A stretch of DNA of 64,000 bases from Micromonospora endophytica (lineage in GTDB: Bacteria; Actinomycetota; Actinomycetes; Mycobacteriales; Micromonosporaceae), in assembly GCF_003236305.1 (NCBI RefSeq), contig NZ_POTX01000001.1, positions 58,619 through 122,618 of the forward strand, given 5' to 3'. Below, in pieces: positions 52,680 through 61,187 of the stretch; positions within the stretch are counted from its first letter, which is position 1; each line of letters starts with the position of its first letter. A model generated the notes under the pieces. That model saw only the letters and a program-made list of their open reading frames with translations, had not been told where the DNA came from and ran no database searches. Both the position numbers and the translations under genes were made by a program.

Positions 52680-53476
52680 CGGGCGGCGCCGATGAGCGGG
52701 AAGAGGCGATCATCGTCGAGAGGCTGGCCGGGCAGCATCCCGCCCAGGTCGTCCGGGACCAGGGCGCTCGGCTCGAAGACCGACTCGGCGTCCATGTAGA
52801 CGGTGGCCAGCGACACCCGTAGCTGCGCGGTTTCGTTGCGGCCGGCCAGGTGCAGAACCCGCTCGTGGTGGAAGGTGCAGTCGCCGGCCCGCAACGGCAC
52901 AGTGACCCGCGGCTCCCAGATCAGGTTCCTGGGGCAGCCGAACGGATCGGAGCGCTCCGTGGGGGACGGATCGCGCTCGTGGGGCACCAGGTGCGACCCG
53001 GGAATGAAGGTCATGCAGCCCCGCTCGACCGGGACATCGGTGAGTGCCACCCAGGCGGTCAGGCCGACGGGACGGCCACTGAAGGGAATCGCCGGAGCGT
53101 CAGCGTGCAAAGGTGTCGGTGCCGACCCGCTGATCGCCTTGCGCAGCAGTTCGGACTTGAACATGCGCAGCGGTACGCCGGCCAGCCGCTCCGCGATCGC
53201 GGTGACCCGCGGGTGCAGGGCCAGGGCGCGCAGGTCGCCGCTTCTGCGGTCGACATGTGGGACCCAGTCCATGACCCGCCCGTCTGGGCGGTCCCAGGTC
53301 ACCTTCTCGGCCTGGTCGAGCTCCCGCTGCGCCGCGGCCAGCAGGTGGTCGACCTCCTTCCGGCTCAACACCCCAGGGACACGGACGAAACCCTGTTCCC
53401 GATAGTGGCGGACCGTCTCCTCGGAGACGTGGTGTGTCGTGTCGTCCGGTGCCGCGCCCGGCCTGTCGTCCGGCAT
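52676..53476 (-). CDS. Phytanoyl-CoA-dioxygenase-like Fe(II)/2-oxoglutarate enzyme
   Basis: ATG 53476 follows GAAGGGAG by eight bases. The 266-residue protein belongs to the PhyH family: [20 protein letters not shown] at the start, a TPLHADAP H-x-D iron pair near residue 126, [11 protein letters not shown], and [13 protein letters not shown] with the distal histidine. Relatives in nogalamycin (SnoK, SnoN) make or invert sugar bonds; others hydroxylate. It heads the sugar operon and shares the divergent region with the KS-alpha gene. Whether the substrate is sugar or polyketide is open. Confidence 0.82.
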   Translation of the reverse strand: MPDDRPGAAPDDTTHHVSEETVRHYREQGFVRVPGVLSRKEVDHLLAAAQRELDQAEKVTWDRPDGRVMDWVPHVDRRSGDLRALALHPRVTAIAERLAGVPLRMFKSELLRKAISGSAPTPLHADAPAIPFSGRPVGLTAWVALTDVPVERGCMTFIPGSHLVPHERDPSPTERSDPFGCPRNLIWEPRVTVPLRAGDCTFHHERVLHLAGRNETAQLRVSLATVYMDAESVFEPSALVPDDLGGMLPGQPLDDDRLFPLIGAAR

Positions 53477-53541
53477 CGTCGGGCTCCCTTCGCCAACAGG
53501 TCCTGCGACTGGCTGAACGTGCCGAGTGTCGAGGCAGCTGC

Positions 53542-53617
53542 TCGAGGCGCGGTCGAGTCGGCCCGAGCCGCGCCGCGAGTCGGCTTCGAGTGGGTCTCGA
53601 GCGGCGTGCCGGAGTCT
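53542..53617 (+). promoter_or_regulatory. SARP-box cluster and promoter for the minimal PKS genes
   Basis: TCGAG occurs at 53542 and 53553, and again at 53586 and 53597, each pair 11 bp apart. Eight bases after the last heptamer (TCGAGCG, 53597-53603) lies a -10-like GAGTCT (53612-53617), 60 bases before the KS-alpha start. This is the layout expected for SARP activation of the KS operon. No equally spaced repeat was found facing the divergent dioxygenase gene. Confidence 0.65.
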
Positions 53618-53676
53618 GCTGACAACTTCTACCGCGCCGCATGCCCGCTGCGGTCACACCCCTCCGGAGGTACGCG

Positions 53677-54948
53677 ATGGACACGTCGAGCCGTGGCCGC
53701 CGAGTCGCCATGACGGGAATGGGCGTACGCAGCCCCGGCGGTGTCGGGGTCAAGGAGTTCTGGGATCTGCTCACGTCGGGGCGCACGGCAACCCGAAGAA
53801 TCTCGTTCTTCGACGCCGCCCAGTTCCGGTCCCAGGTGGCCGCGGAGGTCGCGTTCGACGCGCTGGCTGAGGGCCTGACCCCACGCGAGATCCGCAGGAT
53901 GGACCGCGCCACGCAGTTTGCCATGGTCTGTGCCCGCGACGCGGCCACCGACAGTGGCCTGGACTTCACCGCGCTCGACCCGTTCCGGATCGGGGTGAGC
54001 CTGGGCAGCGCGGTGGCCTCGGCCACCAGCCTGGAGAACGAATACCTCGTCATGTCGGACCGGGGCCGGGACTGGACTGTCGATCCCGCCTACCTGTCTC
54101 CACACATGTTCGACTACCTCAGCCCGGGTGCCATGCCCGCCGAGGTGGCCTGGACCGTGGGCGCCCAGGGGCCGGTGACCATGATCTCCGACGGATGCAC
54201 CTCAGGTATCGACGCCGTGGGGCACGCCGCTCAACTCATCCGCGAGGGCACCGTCGATGTCATGCTGACCGGTGCCACCGACGCCCCGATCTCACCGATC
54301 GTCGTGGCCTGCTTCGACGCGATCAAGGCGAGCACCGCACGCAACGACGATCCCGAGCACGCGTCGCGACCTTTCGATCGCACCCGGGACGGATTCGTCC
54401 TGGCCGAGGGTGCCGCCATGTTCGTGCTCGAGGAGTACGAGTCGGCTCGTGCCCGGGGGGCGCACATCTACGCCGAGATCGGCGGCTTCGCGACCCGCTG
54501 CAACGCGTACCACATGACCGGGCTGACCACGCACGGTCGAGAGATGGCGCAGGCCATCACCGTCGCGCTCGACGAGGCGCGGGTGAGCCCGGAGCAGGTG
54601 TCCTACATCAACGCGCACGGGTCGGGGACGCGGCAGAACGACAGGCACGAGACCGCCGCGTTCAAACACGCGCTCGGGAAACACGCCTACCAGGTACCGA
54701 TCAGTTCCGTGAAGTCCATGGTCGGGCACTCCCTCGGTGCCATCGGCGCGATCGAGATCGCCGCCTGCGCCCTCGCCATCGAGCACGACGTCGTGCCGCC
54801 GACGGCGAACCTGCACGAACCCGATCCCGAATGCGATCTGGACTACGTCCCGCTGACCGCCCGGGAGCTGCCCGTGCACAACGTACTCACGGTGGGCAGT
54901 GGGTTTGGCGGGTTCCAGAGCGCGATGGTGCTGCGGGCCCCGGCATGA
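53677..54948 (+). CDS. Type II polyketide ketosynthase KS-alpha
   Basis: ATG 53677 follows CCGGAGG by six bases. The 423-residue beta-ketoacyl synthase has the catalytic Cys174 in MISDGCTSGID, His314 in NAHGSGTRQND and His351 in MVGHSLGAIGA. Together with the chain-length factor encoded next, it condenses malonyl units on the ACP to build the polyketide chain. It is an ActI-ORF1-type protein. Confidence 0.95.
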   Translation: MDTSSRGRRVAMTGMGVRSPGGVGVKEFWDLLTSGRTATRRISFFDAAQFRSQVAAEVAFDALAEGLTPREIRRMDRATQFAMVCARDAATDSGLDFTALDPFRIGVSLGSAVASATSLENEYLVMSDRGRDWTVDPAYLSPHMFDYLSPGAMPAEVAWTVGAQGPVTMISDGCTSGIDAVGHAAQLIREGTVDVMLTGATDAPISPIVVACFDAIKASTARNDDPEHASRPFDRTRDGFVLAEGAAMFVLEEYESARARGAHIYAEIGGFATRCNAYHMTGLTTHGREMAQAITVALDEARVSPEQVSYINAHGSGTRQNDRHETAAFKHALGKHAYQVPISSVKSMVGHSLGAIGAIEIAACALAIEHDVVPPTANLHEPDPECDLDYVPLTARELPVHNVLTVGSGFGGFQSAMVLRAPA

Positions 54949-55013
54949 ATTCCGACGATCGGCGAAGCACCCGGACGTGGAACGGCGCCAACGAAGCGGA
55001 GATGCAGCGATGA
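54945..55013 (+). CDS. Possible 22-residue coupling peptide between KS-alpha and chain-length factor genes
   Basis: ATG 54945 overlaps the KS-alpha stop (ATGA), and its TGA overlaps the chain-length-factor ATG (ATGA). It encodes MNSDDRRSTRTWNGANEAEMQR. Usually the two KS genes are coupled directly. A reading frame with overlaps at both ends could keep ribosomes running across the 61-bp gap. Confidence 0.3.
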   Translation: MNSDDRRSTRTWNGANEAEMQR

Positions 55014-56236
55014 CCGGTTCGGTTCGTACCGTGATCACCGGCATGGGAGTGGTGGCGCCCAATGGGATCGGCACCGAGCGGTACTGGCAGGCGGCGCGCG
55101 ACGGTCGCAGCGGTATCCGGGAGCTGAGCCGGTTCGACACGTCGGGCTATCCCTACCGACTGGCGGGACAGATCGTCGACTTCGTGGCCGAGGAGCACAT
55201 AGGTCGGCGACTCCTGCCACAGACCGACGTCTCCACCCGACTCGCGCTCGCTGCCGCGGACTGGGCGATCGCCGATGCGAGTGGACTCGACGGCCTGGCC
55301 AGCGACCGGATGGGCGTGGTCACCGCGAATGCTCTCGGCGGGTTCGAGTTCACCCATCGCGAGTTCCGCAAGCTGTGGCGGCAGGGCAGCCCGTACGTCA
55401 GCGTGTATGAATCGTTCGCGTGGTTCTACGCGGTGAACAGCGGACAGATCTCCATCCGCAACGGGCTGCGCGGGTCCAGCGCGGCCCTGGTCGCCGAGCA
55501 GGCCGGTGGACTGGACGCGCTCGGGCACGCCTGCCGGACCATCAGAGGCGGGACCGATCTCATGATCACCGGCGGGGTGGACTCGGCACTGGACCCCTGG
55601 GGGTTCCTCTCCCAGTTCGCTGGCGGGCGGGTCAGCGTCGAGCCGGACCCCGCTCGGGCGTACCTGCCGTTCGATGCCGCCGCCAGCGGGTACGTCCCGG
55701 GTGAGGGCGGAGCCATGTTGGTCGTCGAGTCGGCCGCGAGCGCGCACGCGCGCGGAGCCGCCCAGATCCACGCCGAGATCGCCGGGTACGCGGCGACCTT
55801 CGACCCTCCACCCGGGTCCGGGCGTCCCTCCGGGCTACGCCGAGCTGCCGAGCAGGCGATCGCCGGGGCGGGGCTGGTGCCAGGCGACATCGGGGTGGTC
55901 TTCGCAGACGCCAGCGGGGTGCCGGAACTGGACCGGGACGAGGCGGCGACGATCAGCGCCCTGTTCGGTCCGGGCGCGGTGCCGGTGACCGCGCCCAAGG
56001 CGCTGACCGGCCGGCTCTACGCCGGCGGCGGTCCTCTGGATGTGGTCACCGCCGTGCTGTCACTGCGCGACGGGGTCATTCCACCGACCGCGCACACCAC
56101 TGCGGTTCCGGAGAGCTACCAGATCGACCTCGTGTTGGGTGCGCCACGCGAACTACCGCTGCCCGCGGCGCTCGTACTGGCTCGTGGGCGGCACGGATTC
56201 AACGCCGCCGTCGTCGTCCGGGCCTGGTCGCAGTGA
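55010..56236 (+). CDS. Polyketide chain-length factor (KS-beta)
   Basis: ATG 55010 has GGAG upstream. The 408-residue protein is KS-like but has Gln164 (VAEQAGGLDALGHA) where the active cysteine should be, the hallmark of chain-length factors. Gln decarboxylates malonyl-ACP and primes the chain. The length of the chain cannot be read reliably by eye; an octaketide is expected if the product is a benzoisochromanequinone. Confidence 0.93.
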   Translation: MTGSVRTVITGMGVVAPNGIGTERYWQAARDGRSGIRELSRFDTSGYPYRLAGQIVDFVAEEHIGRRLLPQTDVSTRLALAAADWAIADASGLDGLASDRMGVVTANALGGFEFTHREFRKLWRQGSPYVSVYESFAWFYAVNSGQISIRNGLRGSSAALVAEQAGGLDALGHACRTIRGGTDLMITGGVDSALDPWGFLSQFAGGRVSVEPDPARAYLPFDAAASGYVPGEGGAMLVVESAASAHARGAAQIHAEIAGYAATFDPPPGSGRPSGLRRAAEQAIAGAGLVPGDIGVVFADASGVPELDRDEAATISALFGPGAVPVTAPKALTGRLYAGGGPLDVVTAVLSLRDGVIPPTAHTTAVPESYQIDLVLGAPRELPLPAALVLARGRHGFNAAVVVRAWSQ

Positions 56237-56303
56237 CGAACCCGCACCCCAGAGATGTGCGCGGCGGCCACCGCCGCCTGCCGACGACCCGAAGGAGGAG
56301 AGC

Positions 56304-56567
56304 ATGACGCAGCTGAGCATCGACGACATTCACCAGGTGTTGGTGGAGTCCGCCGGCGAGGTCGAGAACATCGCGCCGGACGAGGACGTCACCGGACGGA
56401 CCTTCGAGGAGTTGGGATACGACTCCCTGGCTCTGATCGAGACCGCCGCCCAGTTGCGGCAGCGTTTCGGCATCCATCTCGAAGACGATGCCGTCCTGTC
56501 GGCCGAGACCCTCGGCGGGCTGCTGGCCCTGGCCAATGCGGCCGCCACGCGGCGGGTGGAGGGGTGA
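56304..56567 (+). CDS. Polyketide acyl carrier protein
   Basis: ATG 56304 follows AAGGAGGAG. The 87-residue protein has the phosphopantetheine serine, Ser41, in EELGYDSLALIE. Its acidic helix pattern is typical of type II PKS ACPs. It carries the growing chain between KS/CLF, ketoreductase and aromatase. Its stop overlaps the aromatase start (GTGA). Confidence 0.93.
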   Translation: MTQLSIDDIHQVLVESAGEVENIAPDEDVTGRTFEELGYDSLALIETAAQLRQRFGIHLEDDAVLSAETLGGLLALANAAATRRVEG

Positions 56568-57511
56568 CCGCCTCGACCAACGCACACTGGACCGTGCACA
56601 CGCTGGCGGTGGATGCCCCGGTATCTGTCCTGTACGACCTGGTCAGCGACGTCACGGTCTGGCCCGCCATCTTCGGACCCAGCGTGTACGCGCGGCCGCT
56701 GGCCCACGGTCCGGGATGGGAACGTTTTCACCTCTGGGCCCTGGTGAACGGCGAGGTGCGGCAGTGGACGTCCCGGCGTGAGTTCGATCCGGTACGCCGC
56801 ACCATCACCTTTCAACAGGAGCACAGTCAGCCGCCGGTTGCCGCGATGGGGGGCAGCTGGTCGTTCCGTCCGCTGCCGGACGACCGGACCGAGATCGTCC
56901 TTGCGCACGACTTCGTCACCGACGGCAGTCCGGACGCCGCGGAATGGATCAACGCCGCGCTGGACCGCAACAGCGCCGAGGAACTGTCCGCGCTGGCACA
57001 CGTCGCCGACTCCACCACCAGCGCTGAGGAGGTGGTCTTCTCCTTCACCGACACGGTGCACTTTCCCGGCGATGCCGCGGCTGCCTACGAATTCCTGTTC
57101 CGGGCCGACCTGTGGGCGCAGCGGTTACCGCACGTGGCACAGGTCCGACTGGACGAACGGCCCGGGGGTGTGCAGGTGTTGGCGATGAGCACCCGGACCG
57201 CGGACGGCGCCACGCACGAGACCCGGTCGGTTCGGGTCTGCCAGCCGGGCGAGTGGATTGCCTACAAACAGCAGCTCACCCCCGCCCTGCTCTACGGGCA
57301 CAGCGGGGTGTGGACGGTGCAGCAGGAGTCCGCCGGCGCGTTGGTCAGCTCCCGCCATACGGTCGCGCTCGACCGGGAACGGGTGGCCACCGTACTCGGG
57401 CCCGGCACCAGCCTCGCCGAGGCCCGCGACCAGGTGCGACTGACGTTGGGCCGGAACAGCCGTGCCACCATGGAATTCGCCGCGGACCATGTCCGCCGGC
57501 AGCGGGCCTGA
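56564..57511 (+). CDS. Didomain aromatase/cyclase (SRPBCC), ActVII-like
   Basis: GTG 56564 overlaps the ACP stop by four bases. The 315-residue protein contains two START/Bet v1-like halves: an N-terminal one (HTLAVDAPVSVLYDLVSDVTVWP, FQQEHSQPPVAAMGGSW) and a C-terminal one (FTDTVHFPGDAAAAYEFLFRAD, QQLTPALLYGHSGVWTV). Didomain ARO/CYCs such as ActVII aromatise the first ring after C9 ketoreduction. It ends the plus-strand PKS operon. Confidence 0.9.
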   Translation: MTASTNAHWTVHTLAVDAPVSVLYDLVSDVTVWPAIFGPSVYARPLAHGPGWERFHLWALVNGEVRQWTSRREFDPVRRTITFQQEHSQPPVAAMGGSWSFRPLPDDRTEIVLAHDFVTDGSPDAAEWINAALDRNSAEELSALAHVADSTTSAEEVVFSFTDTVHFPGDAAAAYEFLFRADLWAQRLPHVAQVRLDERPGGVQVLAMSTRTADGATHETRSVRVCQPGEWIAYKQQLTPALLYGHSGVWTVQQESAGALVSSRHTVALDRERVATVLGPGTSLAEARDQVRLTLGRNSRATMEFAADHVRRQRA

Positions 57512-57544
57512 GCCTTACCGGTGCGATCCCACGGCGCGGCGGAC

Positions 57545-57588
57545 CGTGTACGCCGCAGGCGGCAGCAGGTCCGCCCGCGGCGTACACG
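57545..57588. terminator. Bidirectional terminator between PKS operon and ketoreductase
   Basis: CGTGTACGCCGC (57545-57556) pairs perfectly with 57577-57588, and the loop carries an inner GGCGG/CCGCC stem. It lies between convergent aromatase and ketoreductase genes. Confidence 0.75.
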
Positions 57589-57591
57589 TCG

Positions 57592-58377
57592 TCAGTAGTT
57601 ACCGAGGCCGCCGCAGACATTGAGCGCCTGGGCGGTGACGGCTTGGGCATCGTCGCTGGTCAGATACTCCACCATGGCGGCGACCTCCACCGGATCCACA
57701 TAGCGGCCGATGGGCACCCGAGCCGTGATGCGGTTCTTGGCTTCGGTCTCGTCCACGCCCCAGATGGCGGCATAGTGATGACGCACCCGCTCAGCCATCG
57801 GCGTCTCGACGAACCCCGGGCAGACCGCGTTGACGGTGATGCCGGTCTTGGCGAGTTCGAGGCCGAGCGCCTTGGTGAAGCCCACCACCCCGTGTTTGGA
57901 CGCCGAGTACGGCGCGGCATGCACCACTCCCTGCTTGCCTCCGGTTGACGCGATGTTGATGATGCGGCCGCTTCCGGCGGCCAGCATGCCGCCGACGTTG
58001 AGTACCTCCTTGGTCATCAGGTAGACACTGTTGAGGTTGGTGTTGATAACGTCGAACCACAGTTCGTCGTCGAGGTCGGCAGTGGCACCGCCGCCACTTC
58101 GACCCGCGTTGTTCACCAGGATCGAGATCGGCCCGAAACGATCCCGGGCGGCCCGGACGTACGCGCGAATCTGTTCCGGTTGGGAGACGTCGCAGGTCGT
58201 CCCGTCCACCTCAAGGTCCTGTTCCTTCAACTCTTTCACGACGGCCGAGACGTTGTCGGCGTCGCGCGCACCGACGAAGACGGCGGCGCCGCGCCGGGCC
58301 AGCCGGGTGGCGATCTCCAGGCCGATTCCACTGGTGGCGCCGGTGACCACAGCAACCGGCCGGGCAGTGTCAGACAT
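57592..58377 (-). CDS. ActIII-type C9 polyketide ketoreductase
   Basis: The 261-residue SDR has VVTGATSGIGLEIA, NNAGRSGGG, the catalytic serine in IASTGGKQGVV, and YSASKHGVVGF with the tyrosine-lysine pair. It ends in ALNVCGGLGNY, the characteristic C-terminus of ActIII-like ketoreductases. These reduce the C9 ketone of the nascent chain and set the first-ring regiochemistry. It is transcribed opposite to the PKS operon from its own SARP-box promoter. Confidence 0.93.
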   Translation of the reverse strand: MSDTARPVAVVTGATSGIGLEIATRLARRGAAVFVGARDADNVSAVVKELKEQDLEVDGTTCDVSQPEQIRAYVRAARDRFGPISILVNNAGRSGGGATADLDDELWFDVINTNLNSVYLMTKEVLNVGGMLAAGSGRIINIASTGGKQGVVHAAPYSASKHGVVGFTKALGLELAKTGITVNAVCPGFVETPMAERVRHHYAAIWGVDETEAKNRITARVPIGRYVDPVEVAAMVEYLTSDDAQAVTAQALNVCGGLGNY

Positions 58378-58414
58378 GCGAGCTCCTCAGGTTGACCCTC
58401 CTGTCAGGTGCAGG

Positions 58415-58445
58415 TTGACGCATCGGCCTCGAGCCGCGATCGAGC
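58415..58445 (-). promoter_or_regulatory. SARP-activated promoter for the ketoreductase gene
   Basis: On the minus strand TCGATCG and TCGAGGC repeat with an 11-bp period (plus-strand CTCGA at 58428 and ATCGA at 58439). Eight bases lie between the last heptamer and CAACCT as -10. The same geometry occurs at two other cluster promoters. Confidence 0.6.
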
Positions 58446-58459
58446 CGTTCTCATGCGGG

Positions 58460-59263
58460 TCAACCGGTCAATTGCTGGAACTCCTCCTCCGGGTCCGCGA
58501 TGGGGTTCCCGCACAGGATGGCGTGGTGCAGCCGGCGCAGCCGCGCGGACGGTTCGACGCCTAGCTCATCGACGAGCATCAAGCGCAACGCCTGAAACTC
58601 CTGCAGTGCGCGTCGCACGTGCCCGGTGCGGTAGAGCGCCAACATGAACTGGGCGCGGAAACCTTCGTGTAACGGATGTTCGTCCACCAGGACACTCAAC
58701 TCGGGCAGCAACGCCGCGTGACGCCCGAGCCGCAGCGAGACGTCGATCCACTGCTCCAGCACAGCCATCCGGCGGTGCTCCATGCTGATGACCTCGCGTT
58801 GCAGGATCCGGCCGTGTGGGACATCGAGCAACGCGCTGCCCTGCCACTGCCCCAGTGCCCGCCTGAACAGCGTGGCGGCGGCCGGTAGGTCGCCGATCTC
58901 GTAGGCGGCATCACCGGCGGCCGCCTGAGCCTCGAACTCGCGTAGATCGAACCGGCCGTCGCCCAGCTTGAGCAGGTACCCGCCGTAACAGGTGACCAGG
59001 ACATCCTTTGCCGAACGGCCGGATCCTGCGGGCAGTGCGGCGGCCAGTTTGTTACGGATGTTCAGCACATAGGTCTGAAGGGTGGTGGACGCGCTGCGAG
59101 GAAGACGGCTGCCCCACAGTTCCTCCATGAGGACGCCTGCCTGCACCACTCGGTCTCCACGCAGCGTCAGCAACGCCAGGACCTGACGCGGTTTGGCGGC
59201 GCTCGGAACCACAGGGCGCCCATTTTCGGTGACCCTGAGTTCACCAAGGACATTTACGTTCAT
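58460..59263 (-). CDS. SARP-family pathway activator with a TTA codon
   Basis: ATG 59263 follows GGAGGTGG. The 267-residue protein is a SARP: an OmpR-like winged helix at residues ~1-90 (MNVNVLGELRVTENGRPVV, SAAKPRQVLALLTLR) and a bacterial transcription activation domain after it (DLREFEAQAAAGDAAYEIGD, HEGFRAQFMLALYRTGHVRRALQEF). It likely activates the PKS promoters through TCGAG repeats. It contains an in-frame TTA leucine codon at 58670-58672, which would tie production to the bldA tRNA. ActII-ORF4 of actinorhodin is a known TTA-regulated SARP. Confidence 0.93.
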   Translation of the reverse strand: MNVNVLGELRVTENGRPVVPSAAKPRQVLALLTLRGDRVVQAGVLMEELWGSRLPRSASTTLQTYVLNIRNKLAAALPAGSGRSAKDVLVTCYGGYLLKLGDGRFDLREFEAQAAAGDAAYEIGDLPAAATLFRRALGQWQGSALLDVPHGRILQREVISMEHRRMAVLEQWIDVSLRLGRHAALLPELSVLVDEHPLHEGFRAQFMLALYRTGHVRRALQEFQALRLMLVDELGVEPSARLRRLHHAILCGNPIADPEEEFQQLTG

Positions 59264-59661
59264 CGCCACCTCCGTCGTTGGTTCCCCTCCCGCTCCAACC
59301 TTCCTTCGGAACCGTCGAAATTCTCTCACGACGCGCCTGGCGGCCACAGGGATCGCCAGATTAAAGATTCCTCAACGAACTATTGCGGAATAACTTGCCG
59401 GTGGCCGGCCGATGTCATTTGCGCAGGTGAAAGTGCCGCGTGCGTCGGGGGCGCGCGGCACGACAAATGATCACTTGTGAAATTGGCGTTAAACTCAGAC
59501 AGGACTCCGGGCGGCATCACACCATGCTGCGGCGAGAATGATTGTCGAACCCCCAGGGTGGCGGTGCTGAAGATCCAGTTGCCGGCCAATTAGCGTTGCG
59601 TTCTGGTCAGCCCGGATCGGGGTGGTGTGTCGGGACAAAGGGGCTGACCTCGCTGCGGCAG
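59264..59661. other. 398-bp non-coding region upstream of the SARP gene
   Basis: I see no convincing gene. The part nearest the SARP start (about 59340-59400) is relatively AT-rich and probably holds its promoter. An eight-base inverted repeat (GTGCCGCG at 59433-59440, CGCGGCAC at 59454-59461), flanked by CATTTG and CAAATG, could be an operator or a terminator of the LLM gene. No TCGAG repeat with 11-bp spacing is obvious. Confidence 0.45.
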
Positions 59662-60519
59662 TCACCAGCCGAGGGCGTCAGCGAGCAGATCAACCTGGCC
59701 GGGATCGGTGTTGTTGCCGGTGAGGATGAGTTCGTCGCAGCCGTTCTGCGCAAACTCGGCGACGGCTGCGGTGATCTGATCGGGCGAGGTGAGTGCGCTG
59801 TCGATGCCGTACTGTGCCCATTCCTCCCCAGCGAAGGCATAGTAGGGGCCGATGGCGCGGCGTACCGCCTCTTTGGCGTCGGGGCCGATGGCGAACATGG
59901 CGGCGGTAACGACTCGTGGACTGTCGACGCGGCCATGTGCGGTCCACGCGTCACTCAGTCTCGGCACGAACTCGATGAGATCCTTGACGGAAGCGGTCCC
60001 GGCCAACCATCCGGTGCCGCGAGTCGCGACGCGTCGGATGCTGGCCGCCGACGTGCCTCCGAAAAACAATGGCGGGCCGCCGGGTGTGGCCGGTGGCAGA
60101 TTGATGCCCGCACGGTCGTTGAAGGCGTCGTGGAGCACGCCAACCAGAGCGTCGAGTTGTGCGCCCCGCCTGGTGTACTCCACCCCCGAGGTGGTGAAGT
60201 CGTCCTGCCGGAAGCCAGCTGCCAGGCCGAGTTGCAATCGATGCGGACCGGCAATGTGATCGAGCGTGAGAATCGACTTCGCGAAGAGCAGATGATTAGT
60301 GTGCAAAGGTGCCAGCAGCACGCTGGTCACTAGTCGGATCCGATGTGTGGCGGCAGCGACGGCGCTCAACACCGTCAGTGGCTCGGGCGTCGACCACAGC
60401 AGCCGGTCACTCACGGCCACCGAGCTGAACCCTCGCGCCTCGGCCCGCCTTGCCCACTCGACGAACTGACGTCCGTCGCTCCAGAGGGCATGGCCGGGTA
60501 GCCCGATTCCGATCTCCAT
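59662..60519 (-). CDS. LLM-class (luciferase-like) flavin-dependent oxidoreductase
   Basis: ATG 60519 follows GAGGAA. The 285-residue protein shows MEIGIGLPGHALWSDGRQFVEWARRAEARGFSSV, LGLAAGFRQDDF and LPPATPGGPPLFFGGTSA, typical of F420- or FMN-dependent luciferase-like oxidoreductases. It could oxidise or reduce the polyketide. The cofactor cannot be decided. It lies 17 bases after the FrnE-like gene in a leftward operon. Confidence 0.85.
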   Translation of the reverse strand: MEIGIGLPGHALWSDGRQFVEWARRAEARGFSSVAVSDRLLWSTPEPLTVLSAVAAATHRIRLVTSVLLAPLHTNHLLFAKSILTLDHIAGPHRLQLGLAAGFRQDDFTTSGVEYTRRGAQLDALVGVLHDAFNDRAGINLPPATPGGPPLFFGGTSAASIRRVATRGTGWLAGTASVKDLIEFVPRLSDAWTAHGRVDSPRVVTAAMFAIGPDAKEAVRRAIGPYYAFAGEEWAQYGIDSALTSPDQITAAVAEFAQNGCDELILTGNNTDPGQVDLLADALGW

Positions 60520-60536
60520 TGGTTCCTCGTCTCGGT

Positions 60537-61187
60537 TCAGAGATCGACGGGTCGAAGTGCCTCGTCGATCAGTTGCCGCAGGGCGGTCGCCGGTGCCACC
60601 AGACTGATGGGTGGCCGATCGCCGATGACCATGGACGGCACCGAGGTCACCCCATGGCTGCGGGCAAGCCGCTGGTCGGTCCGCACGTCGGTGGCGAAGG
60701 CGTCGCTGCCGAGTGCGGAGCGGACGTCGTGTCGGTCCAGTCCCGCCCCGACGCCGATCTCTTCCAGGACCGCGTGATCGGCGATGTTGAGCCCCTCGGT
60801 GTGGTAGCCGTGCAGCAGGCTCTCCAGCACCTCCGACGCCCGGCCACGCGTCGCGGCGAGCTTGACCAACCGATGGCCGTCGAAAGAGTTGACTGGGCGG
60901 GCGAGGTGGAGGTTCATCGCCAGCCCCTCGGCGGCGCCCATCGCGCGGATCTCGGCGATTCGCGCGGCCGCCGCAGCGCCCCACCAGGTGGGGGCGGCCA
61001 TCTGCTCGGCCGCCGTCGGACCGGGTGTCCGGCTGAGCTTCGGTGCCAACTCGACGCTGCGCCAGCGCACCTCGACCCGCTCGCGGGGTCGGTCGGCGAG
61101 CGCGGTGGCCAGTCGGCGGTGGCCGATGTAGCACCAGGGGCAGAGGATGTCGGCGTAGGCGTCGAATCGCGTCGGGGTTTCAGTCAT
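60537..61187 (-). CDS. FrnE-like DsbA-family oxidoreductase with intact CPWC
   Basis: ATG 61187 overlaps the ABM stop (ATGA). The 216-residue protein shares its layout with the 39189-39839 product: FDAYADILCPWCYIGHRRL, AMGAAEGLAMNLHLARPVN, HGVTSVPSMVIGD. Its active site is Cys16-Pro-Trp-Cys19, a complete dithiol motif. FrnE-type proteins occur in aromatic polyketide clusters, but their reaction is not settled. The two paralogues bracket the cluster. Confidence 0.85.
   Translation of the reverse strand: MTETPTRFDAYADILCPWCYIGHRRLATALADRPRERVEVRWRSVELAPKLSRTPGPTAAEQMAAPTWWGAAAAARIAEIRAMGAAEGLAMNLHLARPVNSFDGHRLVKLAATRGRASEVLESLLHGYHTEGLNIADHAVLEEIGVGAGLDRHDVRSALGSDAFATDVRTDQRLARSHGVTSVPSMVIGDRPPISLVAPATALRQLIDEALRPVDL

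Noticed and set aside
53477..53560. SARP boxes facing the dioxygenase/sugar operon.
   Set aside because: On the minus strand TCGAG-like units are 7 or 13 bp apart, not 11, and no -10 sits at eight bases.
59380..59589. A 69-codon minus-strand frame upstream of the SARP gene.
   Set aside because: It has no ribosome-binding site or recognisable sequence and lies in an AT-richer region expected to hold regulatory DNA.
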